Shown here: in pieces, positions 37,797-47,045 of the stretch
How the letters are laid out: each line of letters opens with the position of its first letter
Numbering within the stretch: position 1 is the stretch's first letter
DNA from: an uncultured Monoglobus sp.
GTDB taxonomy: Bacteria; Bacillota; Clostridia; Monoglobales; Monoglobaceae
Length of the DNA: 58,614 nt
Reading direction: 5' to 3'
Assembly: GCA_947624305.1 (NCBI GenBank)
Contig: CANQKC010000017.1
Coordinates: 1-58,614 of the forward strand
Notes under the pieces: model-generated
Told to the model about the DNA's origin: nothing
The model's input: only the letters and a program-made list of their open reading frames with translations
Database searches by the model: none
Made by a program: the position numbers and the translations under genes

Positions 37797-39164
37797 TTAT
37801 AATTTATTTATATATTCTCTTATAGAGTCACTGTCGTTTGCCGCTTCTTCAGAAATGACGGCCTCAAGGACTGAGTTTAAAACTTTTCCAACTTCGGGGC
37901 CGGAAAAGCCCATATCCATCACGTCGTATCCGCTTATTGCCAAATCCTTAATGCTCAGACATTCGCTCTCGGCAGTGATCTCGTCGGCAATTTTAACGAC
38001 CTCGCGCAGCTCGGCTTTTCGTGTGCCGCGCACATGCTCGGCCTGGGCCGAAACGTCGGCAAGCTTCAGAGCGATCAGCATGTCAAACATTTCCCGTCCG
38101 TTTTCAAACTCCGCCGAGATACGGCTGAGCCGCCGCTTCACGCTCTTTTTTGTCGGGCTTATCATATCGCCGTGGTGCAGGACGAGATACTCCGCCCGCT
38201 CTTTGGTCCTGTTGTCGGCCTTGAGGCGCTCGAGCGCGCCCGCAATAAGCTCCGCCGAAACAGCGGCATGATCATAGAAGTGGTCGATCCGCGAGCCGTC
38301 AGCGAGCGTTTCGCGGGTATGGCAGGCGGGCTTGCCGCTGTCGTGGAACAGCGCCGCGAGCCGCAGAACCGACTCGGGCGGCACCGCGGGAACCGCGTGG
38401 ATAGTGTGCTCCCACACGTCATAGCAGTGATAAGGGTTTTGCTGCGGAAAATCGAACATCGGCTCAAGCTCGGGCAGGACGCATGCGAAAACGCCGCGGT
38501 ATTCCCGCAGCACCGTCTCAATATTTTCGCCGCAGAGTATCATTTTAAGCTCGGCGTATACTCTCTCGCTTGAAACGTTTTTAAGCAGCGGAGCGAGCCT
38601 CCGCATCGCCGCGGCGGTTCTTGCCTCAATTTCAAAGCCGAGGACCGACGCGAAGCGCAGCCCGCGCAAAATCCGGAGCGAGTCCTCGGAAAAGCGTTTT
38701 TCGGGCTCGCCCACGCAGCGGACAAGACGGCGCTCAATATCCTCGGCGCCGCCGAACGGGTCGATGATCACGTCGTTTTCGCAGTCGTAGGCTATGGCGT
38801 TTATCGTGAAATCCCGCCTTGACAGATCCTCGTTTATATCCGCGACGAACTCCACCGAGTCAGGGCGGCGGTTGTCGGAATAGCCGCCGTCGACCCGAAA
38901 CGTGGTGATCTCATACGCCTCGCCGCGGGCGAGAATCGTCACAGTGCCGTGCTTAATCCCCGTTTCGATTATCTTAAATCCCGTTCCGCTCATCGCGTCC
39001 TTAACCTCTTCGGGCAGGGCCGAGGTCGCGGCGTCCCAGTCCTTCGGCGCGCCGCCTCTTAAGCTGTCGCGGACGCAGCCGCCCACGGGATAGGCCTTGT
39101 GCCCCGCCTTTTCAAGGCGCGATATGATCTCTGAAAGCCGCTCGGGAACGTTTATCCGCACCAC
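37797..39164 (-). CDS. cca: CCA tRNA nucleotidyltransferase with HD domain
   Basis: A 455-residue class II nucleotidyltransferase that adds or repairs the 3' CCA of tRNA. Head domain: AYPVGGCVRDSLRG and KDWDAATSA (metal ligands D42, D44), then RRDFTINAIAYD and EDSLRILRGLRFAS. Residues 250-360 hold an HD phosphohydrolase-like domain (ALFHDSGKP), as in bacterial CCA enzymes; poly(A) polymerase cannot be fully excluded. The start is GTG at 39164, overlapping the ppiB stop by one base, without its own ribosome site, so translation depends on ppiB. Confidence 0.92.
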   Translation of the reverse strand: MVRINVPERLSEIISRLEKAGHKAYPVGGCVRDSLRGGAPKDWDAATSALPEEVKDAMSGTGFKIIETGIKHGTVTILARGEAYEITTFRVDGGYSDNRRPDSVEFVADINEDLSRRDFTINAIAYDCENDVIIDPFGGAEDIERRLVRCVGEPEKRFSEDSLRILRGLRFASVLGFEIEARTAAAMRRLAPLLKNVSSERVYAELKMILCGENIETVLREYRGVFACVLPELEPMFDFPQQNPYHCYDVWEHTIHAVPAVPPESVLRLAALFHDSGKPACHTRETLADGSRIDHFYDHAAVSAELIAGALERLKADNRTKERAEYLVLHHGDMISPTKKSVKRRLSRISAEFENGREMFDMLIALKLADVSAQAEHVRGTRKAELREVVKIADEITAESECLSIKDLAISGYDVMDMGFSGPEVGKVLNSVLEAVISEEAANDSDSIREYINKL

Positions 39165-39655
39165 TATTCAACGATATAAGCGCGGCTGATAACGATCGGT
39201 TCGGTGGGCGTTCCGCCCTCGGGGCCGACGCGGCGAACGTTCAGAAATCCGTCAACGACGTCCATGCCGTCGGTCACCTTGCCGAAGGCCGCGTACTGTC
39301 CGTCAAGAAAATCCGCATTGTCATAGCAGATAAAAAACTGGCTGCTGGCCGAGTCGGGGTTCATGGCTCTCGCCATCGAAACCACGCCGCGGGTGTGGCT
39401 AAGTGTGTTGCCGTCAAATCCGTTCATCGCGAACTCGCCGGGGATGTTCTCGCCGCTGCCGCCCGTGCCCGTGCCGTTTGGGCAGCCGCCCTGTGCCATA
39501 AATCCGTCGATCACCCTATGGAACGTGAGCCCGTCATAAAAGCCGTTTGAGACAAGCTTTTTGAAGTTCTCAACGGTTTTCGGAGCCATATCCGGATACA
39601 GTTCGATCGTGAATTCTCCGCCTTTTTCCATTTCAAATTTTACAATGTCGCTCAT
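39164..39655 (-). CDS. ppiB: Cyclophilin-type peptidyl-prolyl isomerase
   Basis: A 163-residue cytosolic cyclophilin catalysing proline cis-trans isomerisation. FHRVIDGFMAQGG contains the catalytic R47 and Q55, with GNTLSHTRGVVSMARA and SQFFICYDN following. ATG 39655 has AGAGGTT 6 nt upstream; an earlier ATG would overlap that site. It comes 20 bp after the PrsA-like gene, so two unrelated isomerases lie side by side. Confidence 0.95.
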   Translation of the reverse strand: MSDIVKFEMEKGGEFTIELYPDMAPKTVENFKKLVSNGFYDGLTFHRVIDGFMAQGGCPNGTGTGGSGENIPGEFAMNGFDGNTLSHTRGVVSMARAMNPDSASSQFFICYDNADFLDGQYAAFGKVTDGMDVVDGFLNVRRVGPEGGTPTEPIVISRAYIVE

Positions 39656-39675
39656 AGTTTTAACCTCTTTCATAA

Positions 39676-40728
39676 TTATTCGCCGTCGGCTTCCGCTGCC
39701 GATCTTGCCATATTTATAACGTCGTCAAAGCTTAGCATCTCGTTTAAGTTATCCGCGATCCGCACGTCGGAACACGCTGTCCAATAATTGCGCAGCTCAT
39801 AGGCGCCGCATACGCGCTCGATCGTGTGATAGCCGTAGTCCGATGCGACAATGTCGCTGATCTCGCCGATCTTCAGCGCGAACGCCGCGTCCTCGAATGA
39901 CTTTACCATCTCGCCTTTGGTGAAGGTGTAGACATAGCCCTTCTCGGTCACGCTGTCCTCGTTGAACTCGTCCATAAGCGCCACAAAGTCCTCTCCCGCT
40001 TTGGCCCTCTCGTTGACCTCAGCCGCGACGGTTTGTGGATCGCCCTTATCGGTGCCGCTTAAAATAAGCACCTGGCGCACCGACGCGCCCTTATCGTCGG
40101 CGTAATCGTTAAGCAGCGAAGCGTCGGATATATATCTGTCGGGATTTTTCTGGAAATCATCGGCCACGCCGTCAAACACCGAGATGTTAGCATACACCTT
40201 TTTATAGTCCTCCGCGCTGCTTATGCCGAGCGCGCCCGCGGTTTTCTTAAAACCGTCCTCGCCGCTGCGGCTCACCGCGTCGTCCACAAGCTCCGAGGCG
40301 GTTTTTTCAGCCTCGCTGACCGAGTAGCCGCACTCGGCGGCCTTCTGCTTGAAAGCGGTGTCGCCCACCGCGTCCATGACCGCGTTCAGAATAATCACAT
40401 TGCGGGCGGTCTCGTCAAAATCAAACGTGGATATATCCGCGTTCGGATCGGTCTCATACATATTTGTGACGGCCTCGCTGCAGATATAATATCCGAAGTC
40501 GTCGGGTCTCAGCTCCTCGCCGTTAACAACGGCGACAACGCCGTCCGGAAGCTTTTCGCCCTCTTCCTCCGCCGCTTCCCCCGCGGGCGCGGCTGACGCC
40601 GAAGCCGTCTCGTCATTGCTTCCGCTTTGGCCGCTCTCGGTCAGTTTTCCGCTGTCCGAGGCCGTTTTTCCGCAGCCGCTCAAAATCAGGCAGAGACAGA
40701 AAACAAGCGGCATTATTCTTTTCATCAT
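39676..40728 (-). CDS. PrsA/SurA-like peptidyl-prolyl isomerase lipoprotein
   Basis: A 350-residue membrane-anchored foldase candidate. Signal peptide with lipobox LSGC (lipidated Cys near 19), then a Ser/Ala/Glu-rich spacer to about 50. The SurA-N-like chaperone region (VAVVNGEELRPDDFGYYI) is followed by a divergent parvulin/rotamase domain at about 205-310 (RQVLILSG, FNEDSVTEKGYVYTFTKGEMV, GYHTIERV). It would help secreted proteins fold outside the membrane, useful given the large exported enzymes here. The start at 40728 has GGGGTG 6 nt upstream. Confidence 0.83.
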   Translation of the reverse strand: MMKRIMPLVFCLCLILSGCGKTASDSGKLTESGQSGSNDETASASAAPAGEAAEEEGEKLPDGVVAVVNGEELRPDDFGYYICSEAVTNMYETDPNADISTFDFDETARNVIILNAVMDAVGDTAFKQKAAECGYSVSEAEKTASELVDDAVSRSGEDGFKKTAGALGISSAEDYKKVYANISVFDGVADDFQKNPDRYISDASLLNDYADDKGASVRQVLILSGTDKGDPQTVAAEVNERAKAGEDFVALMDEFNEDSVTEKGYVYTFTKGEMVKSFEDAAFALKIGEISDIVASDYGYHTIERVCGAYELRNYWTACSDVRIADNLNEMLSFDDVINMARSAAEADGE

Positions 40729-40757
40729 TTGCATCACCCCGTATTATATTTGGAACT

Positions 40758-42158
40758 CTATTGTTTGCTTTGCGCGAAGCCGTTATACTCGCCGAACAAG
40801 GTCTCCTCGGTTTTGCGCATAAATATCGTCAGTCCGCCGTCCTCGTTAAACGAGAGCTCGATATATATTTTTCCGGCGCACTCGCCGATAAGGTTCGCTT
40901 TTATTATAAGCACATTCTTGCCGCTCCAGCCCGCGGACGCGGCGTATGGGCAGTTATACTTCACAAAACCGCCGAACTTCATCGAGGAGAAGCCGAAGCC
41001 GATCGTCTGAATTCCGTCCTCAAACTCAAGATCAAGCGCGCCGCTGTTCTTTCCGGCGGTCACGCGCAGCGCCTTAAGCCCCATTGAATTATTCTCAAAC
41101 TCGAAAACCTCGTCCTTTTCGTATGTATCAAGGCTCATAAGCGGCTTGACCCTGAGATTTTTCTCAACGTCCGAAAGGTCAAACGACTCGAAATCACAGT
41201 CAAGGGTGTCATAAACCTCGTCGAAAAACGCGTCAAAAATTCGCTGAATTCCGCCGTGGCGGTCGGTGAGGTCGGCGGTTGTGACAAAGATCAGATCCTT
41301 GTCGGGGAAGCATACCGCAAGCTGGCCCGCCATGCCGTACATCATGAAGCCGCCGCGCTGGGTGCGCCACACATGATAGCCGTAGCCCTGCTGCTCCGCC
41401 GGGAAAAATCCTTTGGCATGGTTCGGGACCTGAAACGCGGTCATCTCTCTCACATAACCTTCGGGCAGCAGCCGCCTGCCATCCGAGACGCCGCCGCGCA
41501 TCAGCATGTCGGCAATAACGAGAATATCATACGGCAGAGCCAGAAGGCCCGAGCCGCCCTGACTGACTCCCTCGCCGTCGGGCACGAAGTAGGCCTCGTC
41601 CGAAATGGGCAGTCCCTTTTCGCGCACATAATCGACGAGCTTTTTTCCGGTCAGCTTCTCGACCAGAGCCGCCAGCACATGCGACGCGCTTGTGTCATAT
41701 GAGAACACGGTTCCGGGTTTGTGAGTCGGCGTTTTTACAAAAAAGCTTTTCACCCAGCCCTTGCCGCTGAATTTGTCATAGGTGGTTCCGTTGTGCGGCG
41801 TCGTCATCATCAGCATATGACGGATCGTGGTCTGTTCAAGATACGGGTGCGCGCCCTCGGACGGAACATATTCCGAAAAATGGGCGCAGATCTTATCGTC
41901 AATCGAAAGCCTGCCCTCGTCGATCAGCATGCCTATCGCGATCGCGGTCAGACTTTTGCTTATCGAAAACATGCGGTGCAGCGATTTTCTGCCGTAGGGC
42001 GCGTAATAGCCTTCAAACACCAGCTTTCCCCTGCGCATGATCATCACGCTGTGCATATCGAGCCCGTCGCGCTCAAGGCGGTTCAAAAATCCCACAATTC
42101 CGGCGGGGCTTATTCCGACGCTCTCGGGCGCCGCCTTTTCAAACTTCAATTTAGTCAC
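40758..42158 (-). CDS. Serine hydrolase, class C beta-lactamase fold
   Basis: A 466-residue protein of the beta-lactamase/D-alanyl-D-alanine peptidase family. The nucleophile motif SISK gives S65 and K68; the YxN position is SYDTS in residues 150-156. There is no signal peptide, so it probably acts in the cytosol as an esterase, amidase or peptidase rather than in antibiotic resistance. Residues about 360-466 form a C-terminal beta-rich, lipocalin-like extension (LDLEFEDGIQTIGFGFSS). The start is GTG 42158 with GGCAGG upstream. It heads the operon with the foldase, ppiB and cca. Confidence 0.85.
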   Translation of the reverse strand: MTKLKFEKAAPESVGISPAGIVGFLNRLERDGLDMHSVMIMRRGKLVFEGYYAPYGRKSLHRMFSISKSLTAIAIGMLIDEGRLSIDDKICAHFSEYVPSEGAHPYLEQTTIRHMLMMTTPHNGTTYDKFSGKGWVKSFFVKTPTHKPGTVFSYDTSASHVLAALVEKLTGKKLVDYVREKGLPISDEAYFVPDGEGVSQGGSGLLALPYDILVIADMLMRGGVSDGRRLLPEGYVREMTAFQVPNHAKGFFPAEQQGYGYHVWRTQRGGFMMYGMAGQLAVCFPDKDLIFVTTADLTDRHGGIQRIFDAFFDEVYDTLDCDFESFDLSDVEKNLRVKPLMSLDTYEKDEVFEFENNSMGLKALRVTAGKNSGALDLEFEDGIQTIGFGFSSMKFGGFVKYNCPYAASAGWSGKNVLIIKANLIGECAGKIYIELSFNEDGGLTIFMRKTEETLFGEYNGFAQSKQ

Positions 42159-42197
42159 TTAAATTACCTGCCCTTTACTTAATTTTGCAATCAATAA

Positions 42198-42227
42198 ATA
42201 TTAACATATATATCCTTCTTTTGTCAA
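42198..42227 (-). promoter_or_regulatory. Promoter of the serine hydrolase-cca operon
   Basis: On the minus strand a consensus TTGACA (42222-42227), 18-nt spacer and TAATAT (42198-42203) preceded by TGT. Confidence 0.65.
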
Positions 42228-42232
42228 TGTAA

Positions 42233-42263
42233 ATAATATAAAAGAAAAGCCCGAAATCCGGGC
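42233..42263 (-). terminator. Rho-independent terminator of the stalk-domain surface protein gene
   Basis: On the minus strand the stem GCCCG / CGGGC (42249-42263, 5-nt loop) is followed by a long T-rich run (TTTTCTTTTATATTATTT). It lies 23 nt past the stop at 42286. Confidence 0.8.
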
Positions 42264-42285
42264 CTTTCTTTGGTTGTGTTTCCGA

Positions 42286-44862
42286 TTACCCGGAAACTGT
42301 ATGTGTTACAGGGATGTTGGACTTGATGATCATTGAGGCGTTGTTGCTTATCGTGCCGTAGTTTTCCTCAAACGGCACCCACGAGTTGCTTTCCTCGTCA
42401 AGGTAATATTTGCGGTCGCCCAATACCTCGGAGCCGTCTCCCGCGACCGTCACCGCGCCGTCCCACACGAGCGTCGGATCCGCGGCGTTTGTATTGAACC
42501 GAACGAGCTCTATCCTGTTGTCCCGATAGCCCTCGCGGTATATCGCGTAGTATTTTCCGCCGTCTGACGGCATTTCGGGATAGTCGTCAATGTATGCGGT
42601 TTCGGAAAAATCGTTCCAGCTCACGCGGTAGCCGAGGCTCTCGCTGAGCGCGCGCAGGGGTATCATGGTCCTGTCTCCGCGCAGCACCGGATAGGTGTCC
42701 ATTTCAAAATCCGAAACGTTCACCCTCGCGATATTGCTGCCGACTGTGAATGAGATCACCGTGTCTTTATTCGCCGCGGTCGCGGTCTGCGCGCTGTCGT
42801 TCCAGCTCACCGTCATGCCAAGCGCCTCAAAAATTTTCCGCATCGGCACCAGTGTCCTGTCATTGAGCAGAATGGGGTCAACGTCAAAATCAAGGAACTC
42901 GCCGTTCAGGCTTACCAGAATTTTATCAAGATTCCCGTCCTCGGACGCGGGCCAAAACGGCTCGCACCATGTCTTTCTCTCGTCGGCGCTGAACAGCCTT
43001 TTGCCGTTTCGCAGCGTCACTACATATTTTCCGCCGCTGCATGCCGCTTTTGAGGGCAGCGCGTCAAAATGACTTTTTCCAACGCAGCAAAAATTATTGT
43101 CAAGAAAATATATGTCGCTGCCTAAGTTTTGGAAATTGCCCTGAAAATTCGGATTGGCGTCCCACGCCTTAAAGCGCAGCATGTATCCTTTGCCCGTCTC
43201 CGTGACCTCGAAATTGTCAAGGTTGCCCGCGAGCAGCTCTTTTGTTTCGACGTCCGCGCCACTCATATACCGGTCGTAATACTTATTGTATATGGTGTTA
43301 TAATCGGGAAGCGGCGTTTTTTCGGACTTAAGAAACGTCAGCTCCGGCTTTTCGTCGGAAATTCTGAACGCGTTTTTAAGACCGCCGAGGTAGTTCACCG
43401 GCAGCAGCGTCTCAAGCGAGAACTCCACGGTCTCATGCGGCGGAAGCTCCGCATATGCGCAGGTGTCGGTCACAATGTTCGTGCCGTGTCCGCCCTTTGA
43501 GATGATCGGATGCTCCGTGCCGCTCCGCAGACTGCCGTCCCTGTTCCTCATCGTGACTATAATTCCCGCCGAGGTCGCCGCGTCATAATTAAAATACCTC
43601 GTCCTGTCGCCGTTGTTGGTTATGCGCAGATTATAACGCTCGGTCACTCCGTAATTGCCCATGCTGCATCCGTAGCCGTGATTGTCGCGGCTCACGTCAA
43701 GCTCAAAATTCGGCGAATAATTGTCGGCTGTCATGCCGCTTTCGGGAATATATTCCTTGCTGTCGCTGTGGCGCGTGTCAAACACCCACACGCTGTCGCG
43801 TTTGCTTTGCGGCACGTTTTTGCCGTAATAATCAAGTTTTGAGGGGTCGTAATATTTAAACGCGAGCATGTCGGACTCGGCGGTTATATATTTTGACCAG
43901 ATATCGTCCTGCGGGTTTAAATTTGTGACCCAGCTTTCGACCGTGACGGCCTCGGGCGTGTACTGATTTTTAAAGGTGACCGGAAGATAACTGCCGTCCG
44001 CAACGCTGTCGTCGATCACATACTCAAGATCCGCCTCGACTTCGGGCAGGCTGTCGGCCACGCCTTTTAAGCATCTGTCGCGCAGATATGAGCCGAAAGC
44101 AGTCTTGTTCCGATCAAAACCTGAGCGATCGCCGAGTTTTCCGTCCTTTGAGCGGAGCTCGACCACATTCATGTCGACCCTTCCCGAAAGCAGTTCGGTG
44201 TCCGCCGTCATAAACACCGGCAGGATCATTCCGCAGGCGGAATAATTGTCAACATAGCTGCTCAGCCACACGGTCTCGCCCTTTTTTATCGTCACGGTCT
44301 TCGGCGAATAACCGCTGTTTTTAAACACGACGTCGGAGTTCAGCATATATATGTCGCCGCCGAGCATTGTGGCGACCGCGTCCTCGGCTCCCCATGTGGG
44401 GTACTCGTATTTCATGTTCCCGCTTCCGTCAACGTACCTGCGGACCTTCGGGGTCTCAAACGCGGCCCGGTTTATCCTCAGCACCGAGTCCTCTTTCGCG
44501 GTTATCTCAAGGTCAAGCTCCACGTCAAAGCCGAGCCCCGCGGGGTTATAGTTTTCGTCATATCCGTAGGTGTAGTTGATGTGGGTCAGATATATGTAAT
44601 ATCTGTCGGGGCTGAGATCGGGATTTGACATCGCGTATCTCGGGCTCGGATTTGAGGAGTCCGAAAGATACTCCCTGAATATGCCCTCGGTATTATTGCA
44701 GTAAATAAACTTTCCGCCGCCGACCGGCTCAAAATTCAGTTCCGCGGGTTTTATGCCCTCGGCGAAACATATACTTGACAAGAGCGGCATAAACAGTATA
44801 ATAAAGATAGCGGCCGCTGACCTGAGCGCCGCGGATAGATCCGTTTTAAAACTCGTTTTCAT
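42286..44862 (-). CDS. Large secreted protein with two copper-amine-oxidase-type stalk repeats
   Basis: An 858-residue exported protein. ATG 44862 is chosen because AAAGG lies about 9 nt upstream and a classic signal peptide follows (FIILFMPLLSSICFA). Residues 35-640 show no family I recognise: a beta-rich stretch with many Tyr/Asn residues (YYIYLTHINYTYGYDENY) and DNNFCCVGKSHFD near 610. Residues 675-790 hold the tandem stalk repeat (LLNDRTLVPMRKIFEALGMTVSWND and LRGDRTMIPLRALSESLGYRVSWND), a common clostridial surface module that is not evidence of copper chemistry. A final beta segment ends in PVTHTVSG. Divergent from feoB. Confidence 0.78.
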   Translation of the reverse strand: MKTSFKTDLSAALRSAAAIFIILFMPLLSSICFAEGIKPAELNFEPVGGGKFIYCNNTEGIFREYLSDSSNPSPRYAMSNPDLSPDRYYIYLTHINYTYGYDENYNPAGLGFDVELDLEITAKEDSVLRINRAAFETPKVRRYVDGSGNMKYEYPTWGAEDAVATMLGGDIYMLNSDVVFKNSGYSPKTVTIKKGETVWLSSYVDNYSACGMILPVFMTADTELLSGRVDMNVVELRSKDGKLGDRSGFDRNKTAFGSYLRDRCLKGVADSLPEVEADLEYVIDDSVADGSYLPVTFKNQYTPEAVTVESWVTNLNPQDDIWSKYITAESDMLAFKYYDPSKLDYYGKNVPQSKRDSVWVFDTRHSDSKEYIPESGMTADNYSPNFELDVSRDNHGYGCSMGNYGVTERYNLRITNNGDRTRYFNYDAATSAGIIVTMRNRDGSLRSGTEHPIISKGGHGTNIVTDTCAYAELPPHETVEFSLETLLPVNYLGGLKNAFRISDEKPELTFLKSEKTPLPDYNTIYNKYYDRYMSGADVETKELLAGNLDNFEVTETGKGYMLRFKAWDANPNFQGNFQNLGSDIYFLDNNFCCVGKSHFDALPSKAACSGGKYVVTLRNGKRLFSADERKTWCEPFWPASEDGNLDKILVSLNGEFLDFDVDPILLNDRTLVPMRKIFEALGMTVSWNDSAQTATAANKDTVISFTVGSNIARVNVSDFEMDTYPVLRGDRTMIPLRALSESLGYRVSWNDFSETAYIDDYPEMPSDGGKYYAIYREGYRDNRIELVRFNTNAADPTLVWDGAVTVAGDGSEVLGDRKYYLDEESNSWVPFEENYGTISNNASMIIKSNIPVTHTVSG

Positions 44863-44962
44863 ATAATTCATCCTTTCAAATTTGTCCTTATGTTTTATAT
44901 GACGACGAAAACCGCGGATTTGTTCCACAAAATCAGAAAAAAGTTTACAACGGGAGAAATTT

Positions 44963-46975
44963 ATGTCTGTTACCATAGCCCTCGCGGGGAACCCTAACTG
45001 CGGCAAAACCACAATATTCAACGCCCTCACCGGCTCCGAGCAATACGTCGGCAACTGGCCCGGCGTCACCGTTGAGAAAAAGGAGGGGCGGCTTGTTTCC
45101 GATCCCGAAATAACGATCGCCGATCTGCCCGGCATCTATTCGCTCTCGCCCTACACGCCCGAGGAGGTCGTGGCGAGAAACTATCTTGTGTCCTCGCCTC
45201 CCGATGTTATCCTTAACATTCTCGACGGAACCAACATTGAGCGCAACCTCTATCTCACGACCCAGCTCATGGAGCTCGGAATTCCCATGGTCGTTCTGAT
45301 CAACATGGCCGACGTGCTCGAAAAACGGGGCGACGTGATAGATCTGAAGAAATTCTCAAAGGCGCTCGGCGGCTGTCCTGTGTTTGAGGTCTCGGCCTTA
45401 AAGGGAGACGGCCTGCGCCGCGCCGTTGACGCGGCGGTCGCTCTCGCAAGGAAGCCGTCTAACACAAATCCTATCGGATTTTCGGCCCCGGTTGAGGAGT
45501 CTGTGCTTGAGATACAAAAAATAATCTCGCCCGCGTGCCAGCGCAGGGAACAGCGGCGGTTCTTCGCGGTCAAAGTCTTTGAACGCGATGAGCGGCTTTC
45601 CGAGCTTATCGGCGAGCTTCCCGAGCGCGCCGGGATCGAGGAGATAATCAAAAAAACCGAGAAAAAGCTTGAGGACGACAGCGAGAGCATAATCACCACC
45701 GAGCGCTACGCAAAAATAACCTCGATAATAAAAAACAGCTACATAAACCGCGCGGGCGGCGACGCGCTTTCCGAGAAGATCGACAGCGTGCTCACCAACC
45801 GCTGGGCAGCGATCCCGATTTTCGCGGCGGTTATGTTTGTTATGTATTATGTATCGGTAACGTCGCTCGGCGCGATGTTCTCGGGCATAATAGAGGACAA
45901 TATTTTCGGCGACTCGGGAATTGTGCCCGTTGCCGTCAGAGCGTTTCTGACCGCGATAGGCACGCATGAGAAGCTTATCTCGCTGATAATCGACGGCATA
46001 ATCGCGGGCGTGGGCTCGGTGCTCAGCTTCGTGCCGCAGATAATGATACTGTTCATATTCATGGCGTTTCTTGAGGACTGCGGATATATGTCCCGCGTGG
46101 CGTTTATTATGGACGGAATTTTCAGAAAGATCGGGCTTTCGGGCAAGTCGTTCATCCCGATAATAATCGGCACCGGCTGCGGCGTTCCGGGAATTATGGC
46201 CTCGCGCACAATCGAGAACGCAGCCGAGCGCCGTCTGACGATAATCACGACAACGTTTATCCCGTGCAGCGCCAAGCTGCCGATGATCGCTCTGTTTTCG
46301 GGCGTTTTCCTCGGCGGCGCGTGGTGGGCCGCTCCCGCCGCGTATCTCATCGGGGCGCTGGCGATAATCATATCCGGAATAATTTTAAAGCGGCTCAAGC
46401 TGTTTAAAGGCGACTCAACGCCTTTTATCATGGAGCTCCCGCCGTATCATCTGCCGATCCCGAAAAACGTGTTTAAAAGCATGTGGAACAGGGTCTCGTC
46501 GTTTGTGAAAAAGGCGGGTACGGTTATCCTGCTCTCGGCGATCGTGATATGGCTGCTCTCAAACATCGGAATAAGCGGCGGACGCGTCGGATTTACCGAC
46601 GACTTTTCGGTGTCGATCCTGTCATACATCGGTGGGGCCTTCGCGTGGCTGTTTAAGCCGCTCGGCTTCGGAACCCGCGAAGCAGCGGTGGCCGTGCTCT
46701 CGGGCCTTGTCGCCAAGGAGAACGTGGTCAGCACTCTCGCCGTGCTCTATCCCGGCGCGGATCTCGCATCGGCTCTGACCGGCGCGTTTACGCCGGTTTC
46801 GGCATTCGCGTTTCTGGTGTTCAATCTTTTGTGCGCGCCGTGCGTGGCCGCAATGGCCGCTATCGCCCGCGAAATGAGCAGCAAAAAATGGACCGCCTTC
46901 GCCCTTGGCTATCAGACGGTTTTCGCATACGTCGTATCATTTTTGATATATCAGATAGGCTCGCTGCTTATATAG
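44963..46975 (+). CDS. feoB: Ferrous iron transport protein B
   Basis: A 670-residue membrane GTPase importing Fe2+. The G domain shows GNPNCGKT (9-16), NWPGVTVEKKEG, DLPG (54-57) and NMAD (114-117); a GDI-like helical segment lies at 170-265, and gate domains with FIPIIIGTGCGVPGI and TFIPCSAKLPM follow among about ten membrane helices. GGGAG ribosome site upstream. No FeoA is encoded next to it and the protein carries no SH3-like extension, so FeoA must be elsewhere or absent. Confidence 0.95.
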   Translation: MSVTIALAGNPNCGKTTIFNALTGSEQYVGNWPGVTVEKKEGRLVSDPEITIADLPGIYSLSPYTPEEVVARNYLVSSPPDVILNILDGTNIERNLYLTTQLMELGIPMVVLINMADVLEKRGDVIDLKKFSKALGGCPVFEVSALKGDGLRRAVDAAVALARKPSNTNPIGFSAPVEESVLEIQKIISPACQRREQRRFFAVKVFERDERLSELIGELPERAGIEEIIKKTEKKLEDDSESIITTERYAKITSIIKNSYINRAGGDALSEKIDSVLTNRWAAIPIFAAVMFVMYYVSVTSLGAMFSGIIEDNIFGDSGIVPVAVRAFLTAIGTHEKLISLIIDGIIAGVGSVLSFVPQIMILFIFMAFLEDCGYMSRVAFIMDGIFRKIGLSGKSFIPIIIGTGCGVPGIMASRTIENAAERRLTIITTTFIPCSAKLPMIALFSGVFLGGAWWAAPAAYLIGALAIIISGIILKRLKLFKGDSTPFIMELPPYHLPIPKNVFKSMWNRVSSFVKKAGTVILLSAIVIWLLSNIGISGGRVGFTDDFSVSILSYIGGAFAWLFKPLGFGTREAAVAVLSGLVAKENVVSTLAVLYPGADLASALTGAFTPVSAFAFLVFNLLCAPCVAAMAAIAREMSSKKWTAFALGYQTVFAYVVSFLIYQIGSLLI

Positions 46976-46981
46976 CCGCGT

Positions 46982-47011
46982 TTGACACGAATAATAAAAA
47001 AATTATATAAT
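46982..47011 (+). promoter_or_regulatory. Promoter of pyrE
   Basis: A consensus TTGACA (46982-46987), 18-nt spacer and a consensus TATAAT (47006-47011), beginning 7 nt past the feoB stop. Confidence 0.75.
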
Positions 47012-47045
47012 AATCGGAACACAAATGAAAACGGGAGGTTTTTAT

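Noticed and set aside
40758..42158. Antibiotic-resistance beta-lactamase
   Set aside because: No signal peptide, and the fold family is mostly esterases and peptidases; no resistance context.
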